From assembly GCA_964643295.1 (NCBI GenBank), contig CAZXSN010000004.1, positions 1 through 64,000 on the forward strand: DNA of 64,000 nt, given 5' to 3'. Each line of letters starts with the position of its first letter. Within the stretch, counting starts at the first letter, position 1. The notes under the pieces were generated by a model. That model was not told where the DNA came from. It ran no database searches and saw nothing but the letters and a program-made list of their open reading frames with translations. Source of the DNA: Merdiplasma sp964643295. Its GTDB lineage: Bacteria; Bacillota; Clostridia; Lachnospirales; Lachnospiraceae. The position numbers and the translations under genes are program-made. This document shows, piece by piece, positions 17,473-26,211 of the stretch.

Positions 17473-18345
17473 ATGAAAGTAGGATTTATCGGACTGGGAA
17501 ACATCGGCAGGGGCATCTGCCTGAACCTGATCAAAAAGGGGCATGAGCTTTCTGTGTATGATGTTTTTCGTCCGGCAATGGAGCAGTTTTCGGGGCAGGC
17601 GTATCTGGCGGAAAATCCCGTGGACGTGCTTACGCGAAGCGAGGCGGTATTCTTATCGCTCCCCAGATCGGAGGTGGTGGAGGAGACAGTACACGCATTT
17701 ATCGAGGCGGGGATTGCGGGAAAAATGGTGATCGATACCTCCACCAGTTATCCGCTTTCCACGAAGAAGCTGTATGCGAAGGTGAAAGCTGCGGGAGGCT
17801 TTTTCCTGGACGCTCCTTTGATGGCGGGACCGGATGAGGCGGCTGCGGGCACACTGGATATCGTGGTGGGCGGTGACAGGAAAGACTATGAGAGGGCAGC
17901 GACGCTTTTTAATGCCTACTGCCAGTCGTACAAATACGTCGGTCAAAGCGGAACCGGCCATCTGATCAAGCTGGCGATCAATTTCATCAGCCTTTCGGAG
18001 GCTCTTATGTTCGCGCAGCTTTTCCCGCTCATGGACAGGATGGGATTTGATCCGAAGGTTCTCTTTGACGTATTTGAGGATTCCGTGCTGAAAAACTGGA
18101 CCTCTACCTTCTATACGAAAAAGTACAGGGACCGTGCGTACAGGCTGGATTTCGCACTGGCTTTAGGCACTAAGGACTTAAGCTATATGAAACGGATGTA
18201 TGAAGAGAACAACGTGCCGGCGTTTATACTGGACGGCGCCCTGGATTTTTGCCGGATCGCCTTGGCGGAGCAGGAGGAGGGAGAGCCGCCGATCGACATG
18301 AGCTATCCCTGCGAGACGATGTATCGCCTGCTGGGAATGAAATAG
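17473..18345 (+). CDS. NAD(P)-dependent beta-hydroxyacid dehydrogenase (3-hydroxyisobutyrate dehydrogenase family)
   Basis: A 290-residue oxidoreductase. The N-terminal Rossmann fold shows FIGLGNIGRGIC. The substrate motif DAPLMAGPDEAAAGTL resembles the family DAPVSGG block but is diverged, and the catalytic lysine is in GHLIKLAINF (about residue 165). Relatives oxidise 3-hydroxyisobutyrate, tartronate semialdehyde or other sugar-acid-derived beta-hydroxyacids. It sits 25 bp after the epimerase and 45 bp before the ABC ATPase, so it probably acts on the imported sugar or a derived sugar acid. The exact substrate is unknown. Confidence 0.88.
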   Translation: MKVGFIGLGNIGRGICLNLIKKGHELSVYDVFRPAMEQFSGQAYLAENPVDVLTRSEAVFLSLPRSEVVEETVHAFIEAGIAGKMVIDTSTSYPLSTKKLYAKVKAAGGFFLDAPLMAGPDEAAAGTLDIVVGGDRKDYERAATLFNAYCQSYKYVGQSGTGHLIKLAINFISLSEALMFAQLFPLMDRMGFDPKVLFDVFEDSVLKNWTSTFYTKKYRDRAYRLDFALALGTKDLSYMKRMYEENNVPAFILDGALDFCRIALAEQEEGEPPIDMSYPCETMYRLLGMK

Positions 18346-18390
18346 GGGGAGATTTTACAAGCCAATCGGACAGGAAAGGGGGAAGATGCT

Positions 18391-19890
18391 TTGGAAGAGA
18401 ACATCCTGGAGATAAAAGGCGTCTCCAAGCTGTATCCAGGGGTTACGGCTTTAGACAACATCCATCTGTCATTCCGCCGGGGCGAGATTCATGCCCTCTG
18501 CGGGGAAAACGGAGCAGGGAAATCAACGCTGATCAAGTGCATTTCCGGCGCGATTGAGCCGACGGCAGGCGAGATTGTGATTGACGGGGAGACCTTTTCC
18601 GGTCTGACTCCGGCTCTCGCGAAGGAGAAAGGCATCGCGGTCGTTTACCAGGAATTTACCCTGGCTCCGGTGCTGACCGCCGCGGAAAACATTTTCATGG
18701 GCAAGTTTCTGAAAAAGGGCATCATGATCGACCGCAGGGCCATGTACCAGGCTGCGGAAAAGATATTTGAACGCATGGGCATCCAGCTGGATTCGCGCAC
18801 CCATGTGAAGGATCTGACGACCGGTTATCAGCAGATCGTAGAGATCGCCAAGGCGATCTCCTCGGATGCGAAGATTTTGATCATGGACGAACCGTCCGCC
18901 CCGCTTACGACGAACGAGGTGGAGGCGATGATGAACATCGTGCTTACGCTGAAAAAGGAAGGAGTGACAATCATCTACATTTCTCACCGGCTGGAGGAAA
19001 TCTTCCAGCTGGCGGACCGCGTCTCCGTGCTGCGCGACGGGCAGTACATCGGCACCAAGAACATCGAGGAAACGAATAAGGATGATTTAATCCGCATGAT
19101 GGTGGGCCGCACACTGGAACAGACGTATCCGAAGCGCCACTGTCTGACAGATGAAGTGGTGCTGGAAGCCCGTAACCTTTCCGGCAACGGGGTGAAGGAC
19201 ATTTCGTTTAGCCTGCATAAGGGGGAAATCTTAGGGCTGGGAGGACTGATCGGCGCGGGGCGCACGGAACTTTGCGAGATGATTTTTGGCTACTATCCGA
19301 TCAAGGGCGGAGAACTTTATCTGAAAGGGGAGCCGGTGAAACCATCTTCCCCTGCGGATGCGGTCAGAAAAGGCATCGCGCTGGTTCCGGAAGACCGTAA
19401 AAAGCACGGGATCATCGGCATCATGACGGTTCTGGACAACCTGACTTTATCGACTATCAAAAAAATGACGAAAGGGTTTATCATCGACCGCATCGCGCAG
19501 AAGAAATATGCGCAGGGGCAGGTGGACTCGATCGGGATTAAAACGCCGGGGCTGATGCAGAAGGTGAAAAACCTTTCCGGAGGGAACCAGCAGAAGGTGA
19601 TCCTGGGAAGGTGGCTGGGAGCGAACCCGGAAATCCTCATTTTTGACGAGCCGACACGCGGAATCGATGTGGGGGCAAAAGCGGAGATCTACAAGCTGAT
19701 GACTCAGCTGGCGGAGGAGAGGAAATCGATCATCATGATCTCCTCGGAGATGAGCGAGCTTTTGGGGATGTCGGACCGCTTGATTATTCTTGCCAGGGGG
19801 CGCTACGCCGGAGCTTTGGAGGCATCGGAGTTTAATCAGGAAACTGTATTGAGATATTCTTCGGGAGGTGCGGCAAATGAAAACGAATAA
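18391..19890 (+). CDS. sugar ABC importer ATPase, RbsA/MglA type
   Basis: A 499-residue double ATP-binding subunit of a CUT2-class monosaccharide importer. Domain 1 has Walker A GENGAGKST and MDEPSAPLT; domain 2 has the typical degenerate Walker A (LIGAGRTEL), signature LSGGNQQKV and FDEPTRGIDVGAK. The first domain's signature is weak (LTTGYQQIVEIAKA), as in many RbsA proteins. Translation starts at TTG 18391 after AAAGGGGG. The end overlaps the permease gene by 14 bp. CUT2 systems carry ribose, galactose, xylose or similar single sugars; the substrate is not readable here. Confidence 0.95.
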   Translation: MEENILEIKGVSKLYPGVTALDNIHLSFRRGEIHALCGENGAGKSTLIKCISGAIEPTAGEIVIDGETFSGLTPALAKEKGIAVVYQEFTLAPVLTAAENIFMGKFLKKGIMIDRRAMYQAAEKIFERMGIQLDSRTHVKDLTTGYQQIVEIAKAISSDAKILIMDEPSAPLTTNEVEAMMNIVLTLKKEGVTIIYISHRLEEIFQLADRVSVLRDGQYIGTKNIEETNKDDLIRMMVGRTLEQTYPKRHCLTDEVVLEARNLSGNGVKDISFSLHKGEILGLGGLIGAGRTELCEMIFGYYPIKGGELYLKGEPVKPSSPADAVRKGIALVPEDRKKHGIIGIMTVLDNLTLSTIKKMTKGFIIDRIAQKKYAQGQVDSIGIKTPGLMQKVKNLSGGNQQKVILGRWLGANPEILIFDEPTRGIDVGAKAEIYKLMTQLAEERKSIIMISSEMSELLGMSDRLIILARGRYAGALEASEFNQETVLRYSSGGAANENE

Positions 19891-20866
19891 AAGTTTCTCC
19901 TCGATCGTGAGTAAATACGGGGTATTGCTGGTGTTTATTCTGATGTTTATTGTCTTCAGTTTCTGCGCCCCCAACTTTACCAACGTAAGAAACCTGCTGA
20001 ATGTCGGACGCCAGATCAATACGCTGGGCATCTGCGCGGTGGGCATGACGCTGCTTTTGATTGCGGGGAGCATTGACCTGTCCTTGGGATATCAGCTGTC
20101 CCTAATCAACGTGTTCTGCGCATTTTTAATGGTTAAACAGGGAATGCCCATGGTACCGGCGATTCTGGTAAGCCTGCTGTTAGGCAGTCTGATCGGCTTT
20201 GTCAACGGTGTGATCATTGTGAAATCAGGAGTACACCCGATGATCATTACGCTGGGCGTTTCTCAGGCGTTAAACGGCATCAGCTTTCTGTTTTCCAACG
20301 GGATACCTATCTACGGGTTCCCGGATAAGTTCAGTGTGTTGGGCCAGGGGACGATCGGCATGATTCCGATTTCTCTGATTGTGATGGCGGTCATCATGCT
20401 GATCGGGCATTTTATCCTGGTCTGTCTGCCCTACGGGAGGTATCTGTATGCCGTGGGCAGCAATGAAGAGGCGGCAAAGCTGGCCGGTGTCAACACATCG
20501 GCAGTGAAGATCGTCGCTCATACGCTGTCCGCCTTTTTAGCGTCGATCGCGGCCATCTTGCTGCTGTCGCGGACGAATTCCGGTCTGTCCACAAACGGTG
20601 CCGGGTTTGAGTTCAACGTGATTACTGCCTGTGTGCTGGGCGGTGTCAGCAACCTGGGCGGCCGGGGAACGATGTACCAGGCGGTGCTTGGGGTGCTGAT
20701 TATGGGATTTCTGGAAAACGGCATGCTGCTGATGAACATCAACGAGTATTGGCAGCTGGTAGTCAAGGGCATTCTGCTGCTGATCGCGGTTGTGTACGAC
20801 GCGGGCATGAGCCGCAGTGCGGAGCAGGTCAAGAAGCTCAAAGCGATCAACTCTGAGAATGCGTAA
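19877..20866 (+). CDS. sugar ABC importer permease, RbsC type
   Basis: A 329-residue polytopic permease with about eight to ten hydrophobic helices and the branched-chain/ribose permease signature (GSIDLSLGYQLSLINV and ACVLGGVSNLGGRGT). ATG 19877 is preferred because GGGAGG sits 8 bp upstream; GTG 19868 in the same frame would overlap that site. It overlaps the ATPase gene end and is followed by the binding-protein gene after 82 bp. Confidence 0.94.
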   Translation: MKTNKSFSSIVSKYGVLLVFILMFIVFSFCAPNFTNVRNLLNVGRQINTLGICAVGMTLLLIAGSIDLSLGYQLSLINVFCAFLMVKQGMPMVPAILVSLLLGSLIGFVNGVIIVKSGVHPMIITLGVSQALNGISFLFSNGIPIYGFPDKFSVLGQGTIGMIPISLIVMAVIMLIGHFILVCLPYGRYLYAVGSNEEAAKLAGVNTSAVKIVAHTLSAFLASIAAILLLSRTNSGLSTNGAGFEFNVITACVLGGVSNLGGRGTMYQAVLGVLIMGFLENGMLLMNINEYWQLVVKGILLLIAVVYDAGMSRSAEQVKKLKAINSENA

Positions 20867-20948
20867 GAAGGTTTCGGCGTCATTCCGGAAGAGAAGATGA
20901 CAGAAGAACATGTTTCAAAGTCCAGCTAACATGACAGGAGGAAAAAAG

Positions 20949-21917
20949 ATGAAGAAAAATAAGATGGCAGCTATGACAGCTGCGGCGGCACTGCTGGGAT
21001 GCCTGACACTTGGCACAACCGTGTTCGCGGAAGAGGAGAACTACAAGATTGGCTTTTCTTTCTATAACCTTTCCAACGCGGTCTGGGCGGAGCTGGTCGA
21101 GGAGGCGGTCTCCTACGGGAAAGAACTTGGCCATGACGTATCCTACGTGGACTGCGGCCAGGACGCGCAGAAGCAGATTTCACAGATTGAAAACTTCATC
21201 ATGAGCGGGTGTGACGCGATTGTCATCCTGCCGATCGATGCCACGGCGGTGGAGAACGTGGTACAGGAGGCTTTGAATGCCGGTATCCGTGTCGTTTCCT
21301 ATTCCACGGACTTTGAAGGCGCGGAAACAAATCTGGCTCTGGATCCGGATGCCACCGGATCAGCGCTGGTGGAGATGGCGAAACCTTTCATCGACGCGAA
21401 GTATCCGGATGGAAAGTTTACCTGGGTATTTGAGGATATTCCCAGCATCGAACTTGGGGTGCTGGAAGGAAAGGCGGTAGAAGCCGCCATGCTGGAAACC
21501 TATCCGGAGAGCGAACTTTTAGCAAACCAGGAGGTGCTTTCCACAGAGGAAGGCGTGTCTGTGACAGAAAACTTCATGCAGGCTTATCCGGAGAACCGGG
21601 TGATTCTGGGGATTTCCTCAGGCATGGGCGTAGGCGGCAACGAGGCGGTTAAGACGGCTGTGCCGGAAGCGAAATGGGGCGATTACCTGCTGTTCTCCGT
21701 AGACGCGACCGAGCAGGAGTGCGACAACATCGCGAACGAGGAACCGTTAAAAGGTTCCATCGGTCTGGGCGGCGGCAAAGAGCATGCCCGGCTGCTGGTG
21801 GACTGCTGCATTGATCTGCTTACCGGAAAGACGCTTGACCGGTACACCCCGCTTCCTCCGAGAGCGGTTACCGCCGATACGGTGGAAGAATATACAGCGG
21901 CCACATACGGGAAGTAA
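20949..21917 (+). CDS. sugar ABC importer substrate-binding protein (RbsB type)
   Basis: A 322-residue type 1 periplasmic-binding-fold protein. The signal peptide (KKNKMAAMTAAAALLGC then cleavage near TVFA-EEE) lacks a convincing lipobox, although one Cys lies in the hydrophobic core. The mature part begins NYKIGFSFYNLSNAVWAELVEEA and contains CDAIVILPIDATAVE, the typical ribose-binding-protein hinge motif. ATG 20949 is chosen because AGGAGG lies 9 bp upstream. It delivers its ligand to the RbsA/RbsC pair just upstream. Confidence 0.93.
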   Translation: MKKNKMAAMTAAAALLGCLTLGTTVFAEEENYKIGFSFYNLSNAVWAELVEEAVSYGKELGHDVSYVDCGQDAQKQISQIENFIMSGCDAIVILPIDATAVENVVQEALNAGIRVVSYSTDFEGAETNLALDPDATGSALVEMAKPFIDAKYPDGKFTWVFEDIPSIELGVLEGKAVEAAMLETYPESELLANQEVLSTEEGVSVTENFMQAYPENRVILGISSGMGVGGNEAVKTAVPEAKWGDYLLFSVDATEQECDNIANEEPLKGSIGLGGGKEHARLLVDCCIDLLTGKTLDRYTPLPPRAVTADTVEEYTAATYGK

Positions 21918-22010
21918 ATCCGGATGCCAAAGAGCCCTGTAAAGACGGGTCTTTGTCGAAAGCGAAGAATCCTTATGGATCCGTGACAGGATGAGAAAGA
22001 CAATACATGG

Positions 22011-22056
22011 GGGCTGTCGGGAAACGATTTCAGTTGATTTTTGACAGCCCTCTTTT
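22011..22056 (+). terminator. probable terminator of the RbsABC-type operon
   Basis: Stem GGGCTGTC/GACAGCCC (22011-22018 with 22043-22050) with a long 24-nt loop, followed by TCTTTT. The long loop lowers confidence. Confidence 0.55.
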
Positions 22057-22087
22057 CATGCAGGAAAGCCTGAGGGAGGGGCAGCTC

Positions 22088-22999
22088 ATGGGAAAAGAGC
22101 CGGTACTGGTTGTGATGGCGGCGGGGCTTGGCAGCCGATTCGGAGGTCTCAAACAGATTTACCCGGTGGACGAACAGGGACACATTTTAATCGATTTTGC
22201 GCTCTGCGATGCCAGGAAAGTCGGGTTTCGCAAGGTGGTTTTTATCATCAAGAAAAACTTTGAAGAGGCTTTTCGGGAACGCATTGGAAACCGCATGGAG
22301 AGATTCTTTGAGGTCTCCTACGTATTTCAGGAACTTGACCGGCTTCCGGAAGGCTTTCGGGTTCCTTTGGGACGGGAAAAACCTTGGGGGACCGCTCATG
22401 CAATTGCCTGCTGCCGGGACGAGGTGGATGCCCCCTTCGCGGTGATCAACGCGGATGATTTTTACGGCGCCGGTGCTTTTCAGGCGGTCTACCGCTTTTT
22501 GAAGGAGACGAAGGACGAGGACTGCTATGCGATGGTGGGTTACCGGCTGAGAAATACCGTGACCGAAAACGGTTCCGTGGCCCGCGGCGTATGCGAGGTG
22601 GAAGAGGGGATGCTTAGCGGCATCACCGAGCGGACAAAGATCTGGAAGGATGGGGAAAATGCCCGCTATACGCTGGACGGCGAAGAGTTTGTGCCGCTTT
22701 TCGGGGGAACAATTGTATCGATGAACCTGTGGGGTTTTTCTAAGAAGATCCTGGATGTGCTCTGGGAGAAGTTCCCGGAATACCTGCGGGAAAATCTGCC
22801 GGTTAATCCGCTGAAATGCGAATATTTCCTGCCCACGGTGGTCAATGAGCAGCTTAAGGCCGGTTCTGCCCGCGTGAAGGTTTTGCCCTGTGAGGAGACC
22901 TGGTATGGGGTTACCTACTATGAGGATTTACAGCCGGTCATGGCGGCGATTCACCGAATGAAAGAGCAGGGAATCTATTCACAGAACGTTTGGGATTAA
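22088..22999 (+). CDS. sugar-phosphate nucleotidyltransferase family protein
   Basis: A 303-residue GT-A-type NTP transferase. The N-terminal nucleotide-binding motif MAAGLGSRFGGLKQIYPVD matches the pyrophosphorylase consensus, although with GGLKQ rather than TRLRP, a variant seen in clostridial homologues. VINADDFYG carries the metal-binding aspartates. Such enzymes activate a sugar 1-phosphate with a nucleotide. ATG 22088 is chosen for its GGGAGGGG site; upstream in-frame ATG codons overlap the predicted terminator. It stands alone, so the sugar is unknown. Confidence 0.82.
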   Translation: MGKEPVLVVMAAGLGSRFGGLKQIYPVDEQGHILIDFALCDARKVGFRKVVFIIKKNFEEAFRERIGNRMERFFEVSYVFQELDRLPEGFRVPLGREKPWGTAHAIACCRDEVDAPFAVINADDFYGAGAFQAVYRFLKETKDEDCYAMVGYRLRNTVTENGSVARGVCEVEEGMLSGITERTKIWKDGENARYTLDGEEFVPLFGGTIVSMNLWGFSKKILDVLWEKFPEYLRENLPVNPLKCEYFLPTVVNEQLKAGSARVKVLPCEETWYGVTYYEDLQPVMAAIHRMKEQGIYSQNVWD

Positions 23000-23353
23000 C
23001 ATTCGAAAGGCTCTTCCCTGCAACAGTAAGGAGAAAGACAGAGGCAGGCAAAACACAGGAAACACAAAATCCAGGAAATGGACTGACAAAGACAGACGGA
23101 TAAAGACAGAGACAGGAGTGTACCGCTTGAAAAAGTGGGGCAGGGACCTGTCTCTTTTTTCGTGGGTGTTGTTTCCCTGTGTTCCCCTTCCTCGGTTTTC
23201 ATTGCACACACGGGCAGTCGTGTGGTATGATACTGCATGGCAGAGGGAAGGGTACTCTCCTGCCCAGACAAAAGAGCAGAACAGAAGAACCACGATGAGG
23301 CAGGGAATGAAGCATAAAAACCTTAAGCGGATGCAAGAATGGGAGAGTCTGCA
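23000..23353 (+). promoter_or_regulatory. 354-bp gap with terminator and extended -10 promoter
   Basis: The left part is a purine-rich stretch with repeated GACAGA/GACAAAGAC units. A terminator hairpin lies at 23108-23160 (see separate entry). A promoter TTGCAC (23202-23207), 18-bp spacer and TATGAT (23226-23231) with TGG extension drives the histidine phosphatase gene. No gene is supported inside this gap. Confidence 0.6.
23108..23160 (+). terminator. terminator after the nucleotidyltransferase gene
   Basis: Stem AGAGACAGG/CCTGTCTCT (23108-23116 with 23147-23155) and a trailing T-run to 23160. The loop is 30 nt and may hold a second weak helix. Confidence 0.65.
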
Positions 23354-24127
23354 ATGAGATTACTTTTGATTCGCCACGGCGATCCGGATTATGGGCGGGA
23401 CGGTCTGACAGAAAAGGGAAAACGGGAAGCTTTGCTTTTGGCTGACTATCTGGCGGGGGAATCCATCACGGATGTCTATGTCTCCCCGTTGGGAAGAGCG
23501 AAGGAGACGGCTTCCTTTACACTGCAAAAACTGGGCTTATATGCGCAGGAAAAAGACTGGCTGCAGGAGTTTCCGGCCAGAGTGGATATCAATGACTGTC
23601 CGCTTTTGCAGAAAGCTTTTCCGGATGCCAAAAAGAAGGACGGGAAGTTTTGCCCCAGGATTGTCTGGGATATTCTGCCGGAGTTTTGGCGTGACGAGCC
23701 GGAATACTTCAGTCCCTCCGGGTGGCGGAATGCCCTGGTGTCCATTCACAGCGACATAGGTCCGCAGTATGATCATGTGGCGCAGGGCTTAGACGAAGTG
23801 CTTTCCCAGCACGGATACCGGAGGGAGGGATCCCGCTACCGCACCAATAAGGGAAACACGGATACGCTGGTGTTTTTCTGTCATTTCGGGGTGACCTGTG
23901 TGCTGCTTTCGCACCTGTGGGGCGCATCCCCTTACGTACTCTGGCACGGACTGGCGCTTGCGCCGACTTCCGTCACGGAAGTCTATACCGAGGAGCGTTC
24001 CAGGGGAGAGGCGCTCTTTCGGGCAACGAGAATCGGGGATCTCTCCCACCTTTACGCGGCGGGAGAAAAGCCCTCCTTTTCCGCCCGCTTCTGTGAGGTG
24101 TATGAAAATATGCAGCAGCGGCATTAA
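23354..24127 (+). CDS. histidine phosphatase superfamily protein
   Basis: A 257-residue phosphoglycerate-mutase-like phosphatase. The catalytic RHG motif is in LLLIRHGDPDY at the N-terminus, followed by LTEKGKREA and VSPLGRAKETA, which contain the conserved arginines. The second catalytic His is in FFCHFGVTC. Members dephosphorylate small metabolites or sugar phosphates. ATG 23354 follows GGGAG at a proper distance. Isolated gene; substrate unknown. Confidence 0.88.
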   Translation: MRLLLIRHGDPDYGRDGLTEKGKREALLLADYLAGESITDVYVSPLGRAKETASFTLQKLGLYAQEKDWLQEFPARVDINDCPLLQKAFPDAKKKDGKFCPRIVWDILPEFWRDEPEYFSPSGWRNALVSIHSDIGPQYDHVAQGLDEVLSQHGYRREGSRYRTNKGNTDTLVFFCHFGVTCVLLSHLWGASPYVLWHGLALAPTSVTEVYTEERSRGEALFRATRIGDLSHLYAAGEKPSFSARFCEVYENMQQRH

Positions 24128-24242
24128 GATATGCAAGCTCTGCTTGACTGTGCGCTGTTTTTGAAAGAAATGGGAACACAAACGGACTTCGATAAGAACT
24201 GTAAAATCGCCAGGCAGGAGAAAGAAGGAAGGAAAGTACACG

Positions 24243-24785
24243 ATGCGGGTTGGATTGGGATATGACGTACACAGACTGACTGAGGAGCGTGACCTGATTT
24301 TAGGAGGCGTGATGATCCCTTATGAGAAGGGACTTTTAGGACATTCTGACGCGGATGTGGTGGTCCATGCGATCATGGATGCGTTGCTGGGAGCGGCTGC
24401 CCTGGGCGATATCGGACAGCACTTTCCCGATACGGATCCTGCGTATGAAGGGATTTCCAGTATCGTCCTTTTGGAGAAGGTGGGCGGGATGCTGGAAGAA
24501 GCGAACTTTGTGATTGAAAATATCGACGCGACCATCATCGCGCAGCGTCCGAAGCTGATGCCGTATCTTCCTTCCATGCGGGAAAATGTGGCGAAGGCGC
24601 TGGGGATTGAGTTAAACCAGGTGAGCATCAAGGCGACGACGGAAGAAGGCCTTGGCTTTACCGGCAGCGGGGAGGGAATCTCCGCCCAGGCGATCTGTCT
24701 GCTGCTGCCGCTGATGGATCTGGTCTCGAACGATGTGATGGTTTCTGGCGGAGGCTGCGCGGGCTGTCCGGGCTGTGCAAGGTAA
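24243..24785 (+). CDS. ispF: 2-C-methyl-D-erythritol 2,4-cyclodiphosphate synthase
   Basis: Fifth enzyme of the MEP isoprenoid pathway. The zinc site DVHRL (residues 8-12) and LGHSDADVVVHA (His about residue 42), the DIGQHFPDTD loop and the ATTEEGLGFTGSGEGISAQA motif are intact. The enzyme normally ends around residue 157-160. Here it continues about 20 residues and closes with GGGCAGCPGCAR, an unusual cysteine-rich tail (three Cys in seven residues). The gene stands between a phosphatase and a GNAT gene without ispD. Confidence 0.95.
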   Translation: MRVGLGYDVHRLTEERDLILGGVMIPYEKGLLGHSDADVVVHAIMDALLGAAALGDIGQHFPDTDPAYEGISSIVLLEKVGGMLEEANFVIENIDATIIAQRPKLMPYLPSMRENVAKALGIELNQVSIKATTEEGLGFTGSGEGISAQAICLLLPLMDLVSNDVMVSGGGCAGCPGCAR

Positions 24786-24850
24786 GAAAAAGTGCCGCTG
24801 CGAAAAGAGGGAGACGGCAGGAGGAACGGGAAGGAACCGGGGAGTTAAAG

Positions 24851-25936
24851 ATGAAGTTTCGAAAGCTTAACCGGGCGGAGCATGAGCGGACACGCTCGCT
24901 TTATGAGGAGGTTTTTTCACAGGATGAGAAACCCTTCGTCGACTACTACTACAGCCATAAGACGAGGGACAATGAGATCTACGTGGCCGAAGATCCTTCC
25001 GGCATCCACGCGATGGTACATGTAAATCCGGTTACGGTGAACTGGCAGGGCGAACAGCTTACTGTCCCCTATCTGGTCGCGGTATCTACGCAGGAAACTT
25101 ATCGGCACCAGGGTCTGATGCGGGAGCTGCTTACACTTTCCTTAAGCGAGCATAGGAGACGGGGGACACCGTTTGTCTTTTTAATGCCCGCGTCGGAGGC
25201 CATTTACACCCCGTTCGGCTTTCACCGGACCTGGCCATGGCGCTGGGAAGAGGACGCTGTGCGTGAGACGCTGCAGGCAGGAGAGAATGCTTCGTCGGAT
25301 CAAAGCAGCTGTAAGGAGTACAAAGAAGAGGGACTTCCAGAAGATCCAGGGTTTCTTAAGGGAGAGCCGGTTGAAAAGATAACTGCTCGGGACAGCCGCA
25401 TCTGCGGGGAAGATATCCTGCAGGCAGTATCCTTACGGGTCAATGAGATGCTTGGCCGCACTTTCTCCCTTTTTACGGTGCGCTCCCCGGCGTATTACCG
25501 TAACCTGGCCGCCGAACAGGAGGCAAGCGGGGGATGTCTTCAGATTCTGTTCGCCAGCGGACAGCCGCTTTGTGTCCGCTGCACGGCAAAGGAGTCTTTT
25601 CCGCCCATGATGGCCCGCATCCTAAATCTGGAGGAGTTTCTCAGACGGATTCGGACAGAGAAAAGGAAGACGATTCTTTGCCGAATCGAGGATTCCCTGC
25701 TGAAAGAAAACAGCGGGATTTTTCAAATCAGCCTGACGAGCGAGGGCGGGAGGACTTCTAAGCAGGAAGAGGAACCGCGCTTTGCAGCTGGCATGAGGGA
25801 AAGCGGGGGAAGCGTGTCTTTTTATCAGAGCGAGCAAAAGGGAACGGACATCCCGCTAATCCAGGTGGGGGATCTTCCCGGACTTTTAAAAGAGAACAAT
25901 CCGTTTGCGCGGGCCTTTATCTGTGAGGTCGTCTAA
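24851..25936 (+). CDS. GNAT-family N-acetyltransferase, Eis-like architecture
   Basis: A 361-residue protein. The N-terminal GNAT domain shows VAVSTQETYRHQGLMRELLTLSL, the acetyl-CoA-binding motif A. The remaining ~200 residues fit the Eis/YkgA-type arrangement in which a second GNAT domain and a sterol-carrier-like domain follow. A central stretch (about residues 140-175) is hydrophilic and poorly conserved. Eis relatives acetylate aminoglycosides or protein amines; that activity cannot be inferred here. Confidence 0.8.
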   Translation: MKFRKLNRAEHERTRSLYEEVFSQDEKPFVDYYYSHKTRDNEIYVAEDPSGIHAMVHVNPVTVNWQGEQLTVPYLVAVSTQETYRHQGLMRELLTLSLSEHRRRGTPFVFLMPASEAIYTPFGFHRTWPWRWEEDAVRETLQAGENASSDQSSCKEYKEEGLPEDPGFLKGEPVEKITARDSRICGEDILQAVSLRVNEMLGRTFSLFTVRSPAYYRNLAAEQEASGGCLQILFASGQPLCVRCTAKESFPPMMARILNLEEFLRRIRTEKRKTILCRIEDSLLKENSGIFQISLTSEGGRTSKQEEEPRFAAGMRESGGSVSFYQSEQKGTDIPLIQVGDLPGLLKENNPFARAFICEVV

Positions 25937-26040
25937 ACGGCGGGACGTTTCAGAGCGCTTTCCCATTTCAGGCAGGCGAACGGCAGACATGCAAAAGATT
26001 CGGGACGGATCCTGGCGGCAGGAATTCCTCCGGGAAAACA

Positions 26041-26069
26041 TTGACAAAAACGGCCGACTTGCATAGACT
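26041..26069 (+). promoter_or_regulatory. promoter of the cysS operon
   Basis: Perfect TTGACA (26041-26046), 17-bp spacer and TAGACT (26064-26069). The leader to the cysS start is about 135 nt and holds GC-rich hairpins, but no convincing T-box (see rejected items). Confidence 0.65.
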
Positions 26070-26211
26070 AAAGACGGTGTGAAGAAAAATCAGGCAAAAA
26101 GGATGGAAACGCCCTGCTTGCGGGCAGGAAAAAAATAGTGGTACGGGCAGCTGCCTGCAGATTTTAAGCCGCGGGCGCGGCCGCTATATCAGAACATGAG
26201 GTGAAAACGCA

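Noticed and set aside
26100..26211. Possible T-box in the cysS leader (AGTGGTACGGG)
   Set aside because: The match to the T-box core is partial, the leader is only about 135 nt and no terminator with a T-run follows, so a T-box is not supported.
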